A stretch of DNA of 64,000 nucleotides, taken from contig CAYNIP010000001.1 of NCBI GenBank assembly GCA_964397305.1, forward strand, positions 62,001-126,000, in the 5' to 3' direction. A program made the translations under genes and the position numbers. Under the pieces are notes generated by a model. It worked only from the letters and a program-made list of their open reading frames with translations, did no database searches and was not told the DNA's origin. This stretch comes from JAAUTY01 sp964397305. Lineage in GTDB: Bacteria > Cyanobacteriota > Cyanobacteriia > Cyanobacteriales > Spirulinaceae. The stretch's first letter is position 1. Every line of letters begins with the position of its first letter. Below, one piece after another: positions 37,077 to 45,963 of the stretch.

Positions 37077-38027
37077 TCAGGCTAGCCAACAGGCGACGGC
37101 GAAGAGCAGGTAATCCAGGAAAAAGAGTTTCCAGATGAACTGATAGAAGCGCGCAATATCCCGCTGCTGGCCCAGATCCACCCTCCGGCTGCGCCACCAG
37201 AACCATCCCAGCAACAGCCCGTGGCCGCCACCAAAAATCCCTGGTTGCACGCCGGGTAGGCCGAGGAGCGTCGCGGCGATCGCCCCCAGGTAACACACGG
37301 TCAAGATACCCCGGGCGAGGTTAAACACGGCGCTCTGGCCTAGCAGCAGCGTGAAGGTCGTGATCTGGTAGCGGCGATCGCCCTCGAGGTCGGGGATGTC
37401 CTTGAAAATGGCGATCGCGATCGAGAACAGCAGGATGAAGACAACCAGGGCTCCCAGCACCGGCGGCAGTTGCGGAACCCCTCCGAGTTGCTGGTTGAAG
37501 TGGAGGAAGAGCCCCAGATTCACGATCGCCCCCCGCACCGCAAAGATACAGAGGGCGGCCCAGAGGGGAAAGCGCTTGAGGCGGAGGGGGGGCAGGGAAT
37601 AGGCGGTCCCAATCGCCAAGCTACTGCCGACGGTGGCCAAGAGCCAGCCGCCTAGGCTCGCCGCCAGCCCGAGGGCGGCCAGGCCCGTGATCGCCACCAG
37701 CCAGCGGCCCTGGGCAAGGGAAAATTCCCCGGCGGCCAGGGGCAAGTGAGGCTTGTTGATGCGGTCGATGGCGACATCTTCCAGTTGATTTAGCCCGACG
37801 ATGTAGACATTGCCACAGAGGCAGGCCAGCCAAGCCCCGAGCAGAACCGGGAGCTGGCGACCGAGTTGCGCGGGTTCGGTCAGGGCACAGGCGATCGCAT
37901 AGAGGGCGATCGCGCTCAAGCTCGTGCCCACAATCGTGTGGGGCCGCGAGAATTTCCAAAAACTGTAGAGCCAGAGGGCCGGTTCGCGCCAGAAACGGCG
38001 GGGTTGGGAAGGCGAACGGGGAGTCAT
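37077..38027 (-). CDS. hpt: Homogentisate phytyltransferase
   Basis: A UbiA-type integral membrane prenyltransferase of 316 residues with about eight or nine hydrophobic segments. The two Asp-rich motifs are NQLEDVAIDRINKP (near residue 80) and KDIPDLEGDRRYQ (near 215). Start WKFSRPHTIVGTSLSA and overall length match the cyanobacterial tocopherol enzyme that joins homogentisate to phytyl diphosphate in thylakoid membranes. Other UbiA members (e.g. in plastoquinone or chlorophyll synthesis) have different second motifs. Confidence 0.93.
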   Translation of the reverse strand: MTPRSPSQPRRFWREPALWLYSFWKFSRPHTIVGTSLSAIALYAIACALTEPAQLGRQLPVLLGAWLACLCGNVYIVGLNQLEDVAIDRINKPHLPLAAGEFSLAQGRWLVAITGLAALGLAASLGGWLLATVGSSLAIGTAYSLPPLRLKRFPLWAALCIFAVRGAIVNLGLFLHFNQQLGGVPQLPPVLGALVVFILLFSIAIAIFKDIPDLEGDRRYQITTFTLLLGQSAVFNLARGILTVCYLGAIAATLLGLPGVQPGIFGGGHGLLLGWFWWRSRRVDLGQQRDIARFYQFIWKLFFLDYLLFAVACWLA

Positions 38028-38081
38028 GCTGCATTGGTAAACCTACGCTTCAGAGTACGAGCCGGAGGGCCTGTTGGCAAA

Positions 38082-38146
38082 GCGCTGCGGCCGTAGGCGC
38101 AGCGCACCAGACGCGGGGTGAAGCGCAAGCGCGTTCTGGTGCGCTG
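38082..38146. promoter_or_regulatory. Two overlapping GC-rich hairpins
   Basis: GCGCTGCG (38082-38089) pairs with CGCAGCGC (38098-38105), while CAGCGCACCAGACGCG (38100-38115) pairs with CGCGTTCTGGTGCGCTG (38130-38146) with one bulge. The two stems share bases 38100-38105, so they exclude each other. They lie about 55 bases before the hpt start, in its 5' leader. Confidence 0.5.
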
Positions 38147-38198
38147 AATTTGAGCGACAATGGGCCTGACCGCGTTTCTCCAAAAGGCGAGCTACCCA

Positions 38199-38288
38199 GG
38201 GTGCATCTCCGTTAGGCCAGTTTGCCCTCATCCCCCGGCCCCTGCTCCCAAGGAGGGCGAAGGGGAGTCTCCCAAGGGAGATGCCCCT
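38199..38288 (-). mobile_element. Short-family MITE-like element (copy C)
   Basis: A 90-base element bounded by GGGTGCATCTCC and GGGAGATGCCCCT, a degraded version of the GGGTGCATCTCA ends of copy D. It is flanked by GCTACCCA (38191-38198) and GCTATCCA (38289-38296), an 8-base target duplication with one mismatch. The interior matches copy D. Confidence 0.75.
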
Positions 38289-38386
38289 GCTATCCAACCC
38301 TCTCTCCGAGCCGAGGGCTTTGAAGTTGTATTGCCCTTAGATTGAAATCCGCTGTCATTTGTTGTGATTGTGAAGTGATTTTTCCG

Positions 38387-38815
38387 ATGCGTGCGCCCCT
38401 GTTTCACTTAGCTATCCCGATCAACCATCTGGACCAGGCCAAAGCCTTCTACCTGGACGGCCTTGGCTGCGGCCTCGGTCGCGAGTCCGCCCAAGCGATG
38501 ATCCTCGATTTTCACGGTCATCAAGTCGTCGCCCACATGACCCAAGAGCCGCTCCAGCCCCAGCGGGGCATTTACCCGCGCCATTTTGGGCTGATTTTTC
38601 CCGAGGAGGCGGACTGGGAGGCGCTGTTACAGCGGGCTCAACGGCAAGCGCTGAAATTCTACCAGCAACCCAAGCACCGTTTTCCCCAGGAGCTGACCGA
38701 GCATCGCACCTTTTTTCTCGAAGATCCCTTCTATAACCTGCTGGAGTTCAAGTTCTACCGCCACGCTGACGCGATCTTTGGGGGTCGGGAACTGGCAGCG
38801 GTGGGCGATCGCTAG
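38387..38815 (+). CDS. VOC-superfamily (glyoxalase-like) protein
   Basis: 142 residues from this ATG. The start FHLAIPINHLDQAKAFYLDGLGC and the end FFLEDPFYNLLEFKFYRH are the paired beta-alpha-beta-beta-beta blocks of the vicinal-oxygen-chelate fold, with His and Glu metal-ligand candidates. The substrate is unknown. An upstream in-frame start at 38342 would add 15 unconserved residues. The next gene (GT4) starts three bases after its stop, so they are likely co-transcribed. Confidence 0.88.
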   Translation: MRAPLFHLAIPINHLDQAKAFYLDGLGCGLGRESAQAMILDFHGHQVVAHMTQEPLQPQRGIYPRHFGLIFPEEADWEALLQRAQRQALKFYQQPKHRFPQELTEHRTFFLEDPFYNLLEFKFYRHADAIFGGRELAAVGDR

Positions 38816-38818
38816 GCT

Positions 38819-39835
38819 GTGAAGATCCTGTTCTACTCGCCGCTGTTCTCTCCCAGTGTTGGGGGCGTGGAAACGGTGACGGAGCTGCTCGCCCGGGAGC
38901 TGGCGCACCAGGGGCATGAGGTGCAGGTGGTCTGCCAGACACCGGCCGGGGAGCCGCGCCCCTTCCCCTTTCCGGTGATTCGCCGCCCGTCCCCGTGGCG
39001 TTTGTTCCAGTTGGTTCGTCGCTGTGATGTCTGCGTGCCCATCTGCATCAGCCTCAAGGGGGTCTGGATAGCTCTCCTCGCCCGTCGGCCCCTCGTTTTT
39101 GTGCATCAGACCTGGTATAGCCGCCCCGATGGGCGCTTGGCCCTGCCGGATCGGCTCAAGCTGGCCTTGACCCGCTGGGGGGCGAATATTGCCGTGAGCC
39201 CGGCGATCGCCGCTCGGCTGCCCCCTCGAGCCAAGAAAATAGTAATTCCCAACCCTTACGATGCCAGCATTTTTCGCATCACTCAGCCCAATCCTCGCCC
39301 CCTGAACCTGATCTTTGTCGGTCGTCTGGTCTCGGACAAGGGAGTTGATTTACTCCTAGCGGCCCTGGCCCGTTTGGGTCAACAGGGCCTGCGACCGCGC
39401 CTCACGATCGTGGGCGCGGGGCCGGAGGCGGCGGCCTTGGAGCGGGCTGTGGCAGACTTGGGGTTGAGCGAGCAAGTGACCTTTGCGGGTCTCCAGCCCC
39501 CGGCGGCGATCGCCGCCTTGCTCAATCAACATGCGATCGCCGTTGTGCCTTCCCGCTGGCAAGAGCCCTTTGGCATCGTGGCGCTGGAGGCGATCGCCTG
39601 TGGCTGCGTTGTGGTCGGGTCCGAGGGGGGAGGTTTGGCCACTGCCCTTGGGGACTGTGGACTGACGTTTGCCAATGGTGATCTCGAGGGACTCACGGCG
39701 GCGCTCTCCCTGCTGCTCACGCAGCCGCACCGCTTGGCTCCCTATCGGGCGGCGGCGGCAGCTCACCTGCAAGCTCACCACCCAGCGGCGATCGCCCACC
39801 GTTACCTCACCGTTTTTGCAGGGGTCTACTCGTGA
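38819..39835 (+). CDS. Family 4 glycosyltransferase
   Basis: A 338-residue GT-B enzyme. N-terminal glycine-rich loop FSPSVGGVETVTELLARELA; C-terminal nucleotide-sugar site FVGRLVSDKGVDLLL; and the EX7E block QEPFGIVALEA. It adds a sugar to a lipid-linked or polysaccharide acceptor. It has a GTG start. Its stop overlaps the next start as GTGA, so translation is coupled with the polymerase gene. Confidence 0.92.
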   Translation: MKILFYSPLFSPSVGGVETVTELLARELAHQGHEVQVVCQTPAGEPRPFPFPVIRRPSPWRLFQLVRRCDVCVPICISLKGVWIALLARRPLVFVHQTWYSRPDGRLALPDRLKLALTRWGANIAVSPAIAARLPPRAKKIVIPNPYDASIFRITQPNPRPLNLIFVGRLVSDKGVDLLLAALARLGQQGLRPRLTIVGAGPEAAALERAVADLGLSEQVTFAGLQPPAAIAALLNQHAIAVVPSRWQEPFGIVALEAIACGCVVVGSEGGGLATALGDCGLTFANGDLEGLTAALSLLLTQPHRLAPYRAAAAAHLQAHHPAAIAHRYLTVFAGVYS

Positions 39836-41367
39836 GACTAGGGCTGGGTCTACTGATGACGATGGTTGCGACCTATTTGGTCCTGCAAAGTAGCGAACGC
39901 AGCGTCTACGTGACTGACTTACTGCTGCTGGATGACGGAGGTTTGTCCTTGCTCAAGTTATTGTTAGGATTCTCGGTTTTAATCAGCGTTGTCTATATCT
40001 CCTTTCTCGATTGGCGACGCGCTCTCAAGTCTGTGTTTTTGATCTTGGTCTTTGATGGTGCGGTCCGCAAATGGCTCTTACCCCAGGCCAGTGATCTGAT
40101 TTACTTTTTCAAAGACTTTGTTCTCCTCGGAGCCTACCTCCGCTACTTCTTTTTCAGTGAACCCGGGGAGCGCTTACCGCTCAGGAATAATATCCTCAAT
40201 ATCCTCATCTTAATCGCTGGCAGTTGGTGTATTTTTCAGGCCTTTAACCCGCGCCTAGGCTCACCGGTTGTCGGTCTTTTGGGCTTGAAGGCCTATCTAT
40301 TCTACTTGCCCACGATCTGGATGATCCCGCGCCTCTTTCGCTCCCAGACCGAATTGTATGTATTTATTCGCAATCACTTGCTGTTGCTGATTCCGATTGG
40401 CCTGCTCGGTGTTGTGCAATTTTTCAGCCCCCCCGATCACCTCATCAACCAGTATATTCCCGGTCGGGATGAACCTATTGCTACCTTCGGCTTTGCGGGC
40501 TCGCGCAATGTGCGTGTTACCAGCACCTTTTCCTACCTCAACAGCTACCAGGGCTATCTCTCCGCCTGCTTTGGTCTGTTGATCCCCTTGTTGAATTACC
40601 CCCAGTCGCGCCTGTGGCGCAATCTAACCTTTTGTGAATTGGTGCTCGCGGTTGTCAATATGCTGATGACGGGCTCCCGAACGCCTGTGATTGTGGCAGC
40701 CGGCTTCACCCTCGGCTACTTTGGCCTGCGCTTGCTCCATCAGCCCCAGCGCGCCCTAACCTTGCTCAGTCGCTTGATCCTGTACGGCGCGATCGCCCTG
40801 AGTGTGATCGCGGTGGTTTTCCGGCCCGTGATTACCGTCTTCTGGAAACGACTGTCGGCGGGAACCGATCTCGCGGAGCGCATCGCCAGCAACTTCAGCG
40901 GCCCCTTCCAATTCAGTGCCTATACCCACATGGACGGCTTCGGGATCGGGGCAACCCATCCGGGGGCGATGCCCCTGCGCTACCTTTTGGGCCTACCCTT
41001 CGGTGAACCGCTGCCAGTTGAATTAGAAATCGAAATGGATCGGGTGGCCTTGGAGCTAGGGCCGATTGGCTTTATTTTTTGGTATGGTTTGCGGCTGTAC
41101 TTAATTCTGGTTTTGTGGTTGACCTATCTAAAATTGAAACAACCATTTCTGCGAGATCTGGCCCTAGCCGGGTTTTTAATGCACGCCATGACTCTGAGCA
41201 ATCACATGGTATTTCACCATACCTTCTCCACCTACTATTGGTTTTATGCCAGCTTTGTCTACCTGCTGCCCTGGCTAGAGCAGGTAGCAACCTGGCAGCG
41301 CGAGCAGCAATGGTTGCAGTACTATGCCAGCCTTCCCCCGTCTCTCCCTGATGCACCCCACGGGTAA
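39832..41367 (+). CDS. O-antigen ligase/Wzy-like polysaccharide polymerase
   Basis: 511 residues with about ten to twelve hydrophobic segments and a large extracytoplasmic loop towards the C-terminal third. There are no strongly conserved residues, as is usual for Wzy/WaaL proteins. GTG start within the GTGA overlap of the upstream glycosyltransferase, and the downstream glycosyltransferase overlaps its end. The trio most likely assembles an exopolysaccharide or O-antigen-like repeat unit. The assignment rests on topology and context. Confidence 0.75.
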   Translation: MRLGLGLLMTMVATYLVLQSSERSVYVTDLLLLDDGGLSLLKLLLGFSVLISVVYISFLDWRRALKSVFLILVFDGAVRKWLLPQASDLIYFFKDFVLLGAYLRYFFFSEPGERLPLRNNILNILILIAGSWCIFQAFNPRLGSPVVGLLGLKAYLFYLPTIWMIPRLFRSQTELYVFIRNHLLLLIPIGLLGVVQFFSPPDHLINQYIPGRDEPIATFGFAGSRNVRVTSTFSYLNSYQGYLSACFGLLIPLLNYPQSRLWRNLTFCELVLAVVNMLMTGSRTPVIVAAGFTLGYFGLRLLHQPQRALTLLSRLILYGAIALSVIAVVFRPVITVFWKRLSAGTDLAERIASNFSGPFQFSAYTHMDGFGIGATHPGAMPLRYLLGLPFGEPLPVELEIEMDRVALELGPIGFIFWYGLRLYLILVLWLTYLKLKQPFLRDLALAGFLMHAMTLSNHMVFHHTFSTYYWFYASFVYLLPWLEQVATWQREQQWLQYYASLPPSLPDAPHG

Positions 41368-42571
41368 TCCCTTTGCTCGCCAAGCGGCGATCGCCTTGGC
41401 TGAGGCGGGATACTTGCAGGCGATCATCACGGCGATCGCCTACCAACCCCAAGGCTGGCTGCCCCAAGTTCTACGGGCCTGGCCCCGGACCCGCCGCCTC
41501 GAGGGAGAACTCCAGCGCCGCACCTGGGTTGCCCCGCCAGGAATTCGCCAGTACACCTACCCCCGCCGGGAGCTGTTGCGCCTCGCCTTACTCAAATCCG
41601 GCCTCGCCCAGCGGCTGGGCCTCCAGCCCCAAGGCCTGGCCGATTGGGTCTATGCTGGCCTCGACCGTCAGGTTGCTCGCCACCACCTCAAGGGGATCAC
41701 CGCCGTCTACGCCTACGAGGACGCCGCCGCCACGACCTTTGCCGCCGCTAAGGAACGGGGTATTACCTGCATTTATGACCTGCCGATTGCCCACTACCGC
41801 CACGGCCAGCAGGTGCAAGCGGCCGAGGCCGCTCAGTTCCCGGATCTCGCCCCGGCCCTCCAGACCCTGCGGGAGCCGGCCTGGAAGCTGGCCCGCAAGG
41901 ATCAGGAACTACGCCTTGCGGATCGGATCATCGTGCCCTCGAGCCAGGTGCAGCAGTCCTTGGTGGCGGCGGGAATTGCCCCGGCCAAGGTCGCGGTTGT
42001 GCCCTTCGGGGCTCCGTGCGATCGCTTTCAGCCAGGGGTGAAGGGCGATCGCACCTTTCGCGCCCTCTTCGTGGGCCGGGTTGGTCCCCGCAAGGGGGTT
42101 CACCACCTCCTCGCGGCTTGGCAGCAGGCCCGCCTTCCCGACGCAGAACTCTGGCTGGTGGGGGTGAATGAATTTCCGACCGGCTGGCTGGCCCCCTATG
42201 AGTCCCTGATCCGCTACATCCCCAGCGTGCCCCACGCAACCCTGCCTCAGTACTACCAGCAGGCCAGTGTTTTCGTGTTCCCCTCCTTGCTCGAGGGGTT
42301 GGCCTTGGTGTTGTTGGAGGCGATGGCCTGCGGCCTGCCCGTGCTGGCGACGGCCGCCTCGGGGGCAGCGGATGTGATGACAGACGGGGTGGAGGGCTGG
42401 CTACTGCCGCGAGGCGATCGCCAGGCCTTGATGGAAAAACTGATCTGGTGCTACGAGCATCCCGAAGCCCTCGCTGCGATGGGCCGCGCCGCCCGCCGCC
42501 AGGCGGAGCGATGCCATTGGGGCCGCTACCGACAAGGCCTGGTAGCGGCCGTAGAGCCCCTCGTGCTTTGA
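41351..42571 (+). CDS. Family 4 glycosyltransferase
   Basis: 406 residues. GT4 C-terminal lobe is clear: ALFVGRVGPRKGVHHLLAAW, YYQQASVFVFPSLLEGLALVLLEAMACGLPV (EX7E). The N-terminal lobe is less typical. The ATG at 41351 overlaps the polymerase gene by 17 bases; an in-frame ATG at 41324 would add nine residues. Third member of the polysaccharide cluster. Confidence 0.9.
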   Translation: MHPTGNPFARQAAIALAEAGYLQAIITAIAYQPQGWLPQVLRAWPRTRRLEGELQRRTWVAPPGIRQYTYPRRELLRLALLKSGLAQRLGLQPQGLADWVYAGLDRQVARHHLKGITAVYAYEDAAATTFAAAKERGITCIYDLPIAHYRHGQQVQAAEAAQFPDLAPALQTLREPAWKLARKDQELRLADRIIVPSSQVQQSLVAAGIAPAKVAVVPFGAPCDRFQPGVKGDRTFRALFVGRVGPRKGVHHLLAAWQQARLPDAELWLVGVNEFPTGWLAPYESLIRYIPSVPHATLPQYYQQASVFVFPSLLEGLALVLLEAMACGLPVLATAASGAADVMTDGVEGWLLPRGDRQALMEKLIWCYEHPEALAAMGRAARRQAERCHWGRYRQGLVAAVEPLVL

Positions 42572-42627
42572 CTTGCACCCCTATTTCTCTGTCCGTCCAG
42601 GCGTTAGCCGCCCGCCGCCAGAAACCT

Positions 42628-42987
42628 CTACGGCTGCATCTGACTGAGCAGCCAATTCGCCATCGTCGCCCGGCGAGTTTGTCGGGGGCCAAATTCGCCG
42701 ATTTTGTAGCCTTTGAAGCCCAACACTTCTTTCAGTAACTGCTTGTTCTCCTTGGGGATCGAGCGGGTTAGCTGCACGGCAGGCGGCCGCGCGGCGATGA
42801 AGTCAGGGGGCTCTGGGTAGGGGTCCCGCCATTCCGGCGCGACGGCCTGGTTATCCCAGTGCTGCGTCTCAGGATCGTAGCGGTAGCCTAGTTGTTGCCA
42901 AACCAACTGATTGACAAGAGAGTCTTCTAGTTCGTCCTTCAAGATCGCCCAGATCGTGTCTGGGGTCAGGGGTGGCAGGGGGGACAT
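42628..42987 (-). CDS. DUF1823 family protein
   Basis: 119 residues. PPLTPDTIWAILKDELEDSLVNQLVW then YRYDPETQHW and the basic end KGYKIGEFGPRQTRRATMANWLL match the conserved cyanobacterial DUF1823 family, function unknown. The start at 42987 is chosen because the in-frame extension to 43026 is not family-like. An 11-base tandem repeat (ACAATATTCAG twice, 43012-43033) lies just upstream and could be an operator. Confidence 0.85.
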   Translation of the reverse strand: MSPLPPLTPDTIWAILKDELEDSLVNQLVWQQLGYRYDPETQHWDNQAVAPEWRDPYPEPPDFIAARPPAVQLTRSIPKENKQLLKEVLGFKGYKIGEFGPRQTRRATMANWLLSQMQP

Positions 42988-43011
42988 GGCCGAAGTTCTA
43001 ACAAGACAAGG

Positions 43012-43033
43012 ACAATATTCAGACAATATTCAG
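43012..43033 (-). promoter_or_regulatory. Tandem 11-bp repeat upstream of the DUF1823 gene
   Basis: ACAATATTCAG occurs twice in tandem, 25-46 bases before the start codon on the minus strand. It is AT-rich against a GC-rich background and in promoter position. Confidence 0.4.
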
Positions 43034-43060
43034 GTAGTGCCCCCATTTGGCACTGATGCT

Positions 43061-43176
43061 GGGTGCATCTCACTTTGGCGACTCCCCTTCGCCCTCCTTG
43101 GGAGAAGGAGCCGGGGGATGTAGACGCGCAGCGGCTTCTCGCAGAGGGGGCCAACTTGCCTAACTGAGATGCACCC
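43061..43176 (+). mobile_element. Short-family MITE-like element with intact 8-bp target duplication (copy D)
   Basis: 116 bases with perfect 12-base terminal inverted repeats, GGGTGCATCTCA and TGAGATGCACCC, and further partial complementarity inside (16 of 18). It is flanked on both sides by CTGATGCT (43053-43060 and 43177-43184). There is no coding capacity. It lies between the DUF1823 and sugar-binding protein genes. Confidence 0.88.
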
Positions 43177-43344
43177 CTGATGCTTGAGGGAACCCTTCCG
43201 AGCCTCCAGCTTTCGATCGCGTCGGTCATGACGCCTGAAGCACTACCCCAGCTTGACAATCCTACCACGGTAGTTTGAGCTTCTAGACTGGCTCGGACTG
43301 AGACAACCCGGAAGATGGCGATCGCGCTAGCGGGGAGGGCCCGG

Positions 43345-44661
43345 CTATTCCGTTGCCAGCGCTACCGAGCTGGGGGCGATCGCCTGGGCCTGATTCCAGG
43401 CGGTAGCAGCATCTGTCACAGCCTGTTCGACGGACTTTTCGCCCAGCATGGCCGCTTGCAAATTTTCGTAAATCGCTTTTTGCAACTGGTTCACATTGTC
43501 CATCGCCGGGATCAGGACCTCCGCATCGGCGAGTTGCTCGGCTCCCACTTGGCTCGCTTTGTCTAGGGGCTGGACCTCGGTTTTGCCGCGCAGGTCTTCT
43601 AGGTAGGCCTCCACAGCGGCTTGGGTCGAGGGCAACACTTTGGCTGCCTGAGCAAAGGCGAGCTGGTTCTCGGTGTTGGTGACAAAGAGAGCGAACTTGA
43701 CGGCCGCTTCGGGGAGATCGCTATCCTGAGGCACGACCAGATTCATCACCGCCACATTTTTCTTGCCGGTTTCCCCCGTGATCACTGGGGCAACATCGGA
43801 GACGGCGGCGATCGCTGGGGCGTTGTTGGCCACCGTCTGTAAGAACTGGGCCCCCGAAGACAGCAGCGCCACCTCCCCGGATTGGTAGAGATCAATGGCG
43901 TAGCGGTGGCCCTGGGTCAACACCTCGGGGGGCAGTAGACCTTGCTGATAGAGATCTACCCAGTAACGAAAGGCGGCAATTCCTGCTGGGGTGTCAAAGG
44001 CAGCTCGGCCTTGGTCATCCGTGAGCGTGACCCCCATCTTGACCAAGGATTCCAAGACCTCTCCAGAATCCTCCGGTACGAAGGTGACGAACAGGGCATA
44101 TTTACCGGTAGCGTCCTTGACTTGCTGGGCCACTGGCGCGAGTTCCGCAAAGGTGGCCGGGGGAGTCTCAACCCCAGCCGCCGTCAGCAGGTCGCGGTTG
44201 TAGATCGTGACTTGGGTGGTCAAGTACCAGGGAATTCCGAAGCTCTGACCCTGGAGGGTGCTCGCTTGCCAGATTTTCGGCAGGTAGGTAGCGCGATCGC
44301 TCTCCGACACCACATCATCCAAGTTCAGCCACGCATCCCGGGCCGCCAATTGGGCTGCAAACTTGGGATTGAGGTTGACCACATCCGGAGCCGTTCGCGC
44401 CGAAACCGCCGTGAGGATTTTGCTCTCCATCGCCGTCCAGGGGACATCGACCCAGCGCACCTTGAGACCGGGGTTTTTGGCCTCAAAGTCGGCGATCAAC
44501 TCGTTGAAATAGCCGGTAAATTCGGGCTGAAGCTGCATCGTCCAGAACTCGATCTCCGGCGTGGTCGGGGCGGAGCTCGAGCCGCAACTGACAAGCCAGC
44601 TTAGGGCGAAGCTGAGCAGGACTAAGCAGCCGAAGCGCAGGGATTTCCTCAGGGTGTTCAT
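43345..44661 (-). CDS. ABC-transporter sugar-binding lipoprotein
   Basis: 438 residues. Signal peptide with lipobox LVSCGS, then a family-1 extracellular solute-binding fold: IEFWTMQLQPEFTGYFNELI, VRWVDVPWTAMESKI, FGIPWYLTTQVTIYNRDLL. It would deliver a sugar or oligosaccharide to an ABC importer. No permease or ATPase gene is adjacent on either side. The ATG at 44661 gives a normal signal peptide; 44682 is also in frame. Confidence 0.9.
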   Translation of the reverse strand: MNTLRKSLRFGCLVLLSFALSWLVSCGSSSAPTTPEIEFWTMQLQPEFTGYFNELIADFEAKNPGLKVRWVDVPWTAMESKILTAVSARTAPDVVNLNPKFAAQLAARDAWLNLDDVVSESDRATYLPKIWQASTLQGQSFGIPWYLTTQVTIYNRDLLTAAGVETPPATFAELAPVAQQVKDATGKYALFVTFVPEDSGEVLESLVKMGVTLTDDQGRAAFDTPAGIAAFRYWVDLYQQGLLPPEVLTQGHRYAIDLYQSGEVALLSSGAQFLQTVANNAPAIAAVSDVAPVITGETGKKNVAVMNLVVPQDSDLPEAAVKFALFVTNTENQLAFAQAAKVLPSTQAAVEAYLEDLRGKTEVQPLDKASQVGAEQLADAEVLIPAMDNVNQLQKAIYENLQAAMLGEKSVEQAVTDAATAWNQAQAIAPSSVALATE

Positions 44662-44737
44662 GGGCAAGGAGGAGCATTTCAAGCCTTTCAGTATGACAGG
44701 GGGCGCGGGGCGATCGCAAGGGATCAGGGCGTCGGGG

Positions 44738-44994
44738 GGGTGGACGAAAAAAAGCGCGGCTCCCCTGAATTTTGAGCGCTGGTTCCAGGAGCAGAGGGTC
44801 GCCCGCTACGCGACGCTAGCGCGAACAGGGTTACGGGGCCCCCCCTGCGCCAAGCCGCTGCGCGTTGACCTCCCCCGGCTCCTGCTCAGGCTGGGAGCAG
44901 GGGAGCTAGAAGCCCCTCGCCCAACTTGGGCGAGGGGTTGGGGTGAGGGCTGAGCGCAGGAGTCCCAACATCCCGCGCAAAATTTTGTTCACCC
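44738..44994 (+). mobile_element. Long-family MITE-like element
   Basis: 257 bases bounded by GGGTGGACGAAAAAAAGCG and, inverted, CGCGCAAAATTTTGTTCACCC. The first ~150 bases nearly match copy A at 3808. The distal part holds CCCTCGCCCAACTTGGGCGAGGGG, a perfect hairpin. Unlike its relatives at 59437 and 62758, I see no target duplication. It occupies most of the 400-base gap before the rhomboid gene. Confidence 0.82.
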
Positions 44995-45062
44995 CTTGGG
45001 GTCGCAAAAACTAGCCCCAGACTCCATAATGGAAGCCTAACCGCTTCCTTCTGCGACCCATT

Positions 45063-45944
45063 TTGAAATTCCAGCGCCAGACCAGCGGCTCTATCGCCTG
45101 CCCGACCTGTCGGCAGCTTGTTGCTATCCAAGCGCCTCGTTGCCCCCACTGCGGGCGTCGTAACCCCGGCTTGTGGGGCTATGCTCGCACGGTGCAGAGC
45201 TTAGGGACGGATCTGGGCTTTCTCAACTTCGTGACCTGGGGTTGCCTGGGGCTCTACGGCCTCAGCCTCTTGGCAAATCCGGCTGGCGTTCAGCCGATCG
45301 GTGGCCTGGATATCCTGTCCCCTAGTGGCAGTAGCTTATTCTTGTTCGGCGCGACGGGAGCTATACCAGTCTTTGCGCTGGGGCGGTGGTGGACGCTGCT
45401 GAGTTCTGCGTGGCTCCACGGCGGCCTGCTCCATGTGGGGTTTAATCTCGCCTGGATTCGCTACCTTGCCCCGGCGGTGGCTCGCTTCTATGGTGGCAGT
45501 CGGCTCTATTTCATCTACACTCTCTCGGCGATCGCCAGTGCCAGCCTCACCAGCTTGGCGGCCCTGCTCCTGCCTTCGATCCCCGGCTTGAACCTACTCG
45601 GCCTAGTTCTGGGCCAAGGGGCAGCCTTTTCCATTGGGGCTTCGGGCGGCCTCTTCGGACTCTTTGGCGCGATCATCACCTACGGCCAGCGCACCCGCGA
45701 TCCCTCCCTCACCCAGACGGTCTTGATCTGGGCTGTCCTCGGTTTTGTCCTCGGGCTGCTCTTTCCGGGGGTGGACAACTGGGGACACTTGGGGGGCTTC
45801 TTGGGGGGCTTCTGGGTCACAAAACTGCCCTGGTTTGATCCCCAGCGCCGGCCGGGGCATAAGGATTTTTTGATCGCGATCGCCTGTGCCCTCGCCAGTC
45901 TCCTCAGCGTGCTGGTCTCGGTGGTTCATGGCCTCTTGTTCTAG
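45063..45944 (+). CDS. Rhomboid-family intramembrane serine protease with N-terminal zinc ribbon
   Basis: 293 residues. CPTC and CPHC near the N-terminus form a zinc ribbon, followed by about six membrane segments. Rhomboid landmarks: HGGLLHVGFNL, the catalytic Ser in GASGGLFGLFG (about 193) and the His in WGHLGGFLGGFW (about 241). It cleaves membrane-protein helices. The start is a TTG. It is followed by the DUF1688 gene after 19 bases. Confidence 0.88.
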   Translation: MKFQRQTSGSIACPTCRQLVAIQAPRCPHCGRRNPGLWGYARTVQSLGTDLGFLNFVTWGCLGLYGLSLLANPAGVQPIGGLDILSPSGSSLFLFGATGAIPVFALGRWWTLLSSAWLHGGLLHVGFNLAWIRYLAPAVARFYGGSRLYFIYTLSAIASASLTSLAALLLPSIPGLNLLGLVLGQGAAFSIGASGGLFGLFGAIITYGQRTRDPSLTQTVLIWAVLGFVLGLLFPGVDNWGHLGGFLGGFWVTKLPWFDPQRRPGHKDFLIAIACALASLLSVLVSVVHGLLF

Positions 45945-45963
45945 ACATTCAGCCCGAGACATC

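Noticed and set aside
44936..44994. Possible rho-independent terminator before the rhomboid gene
   Set aside because: The AT-rich stretch is the inverted end of a mobile element found at several places, not a terminator T-run after a stem.
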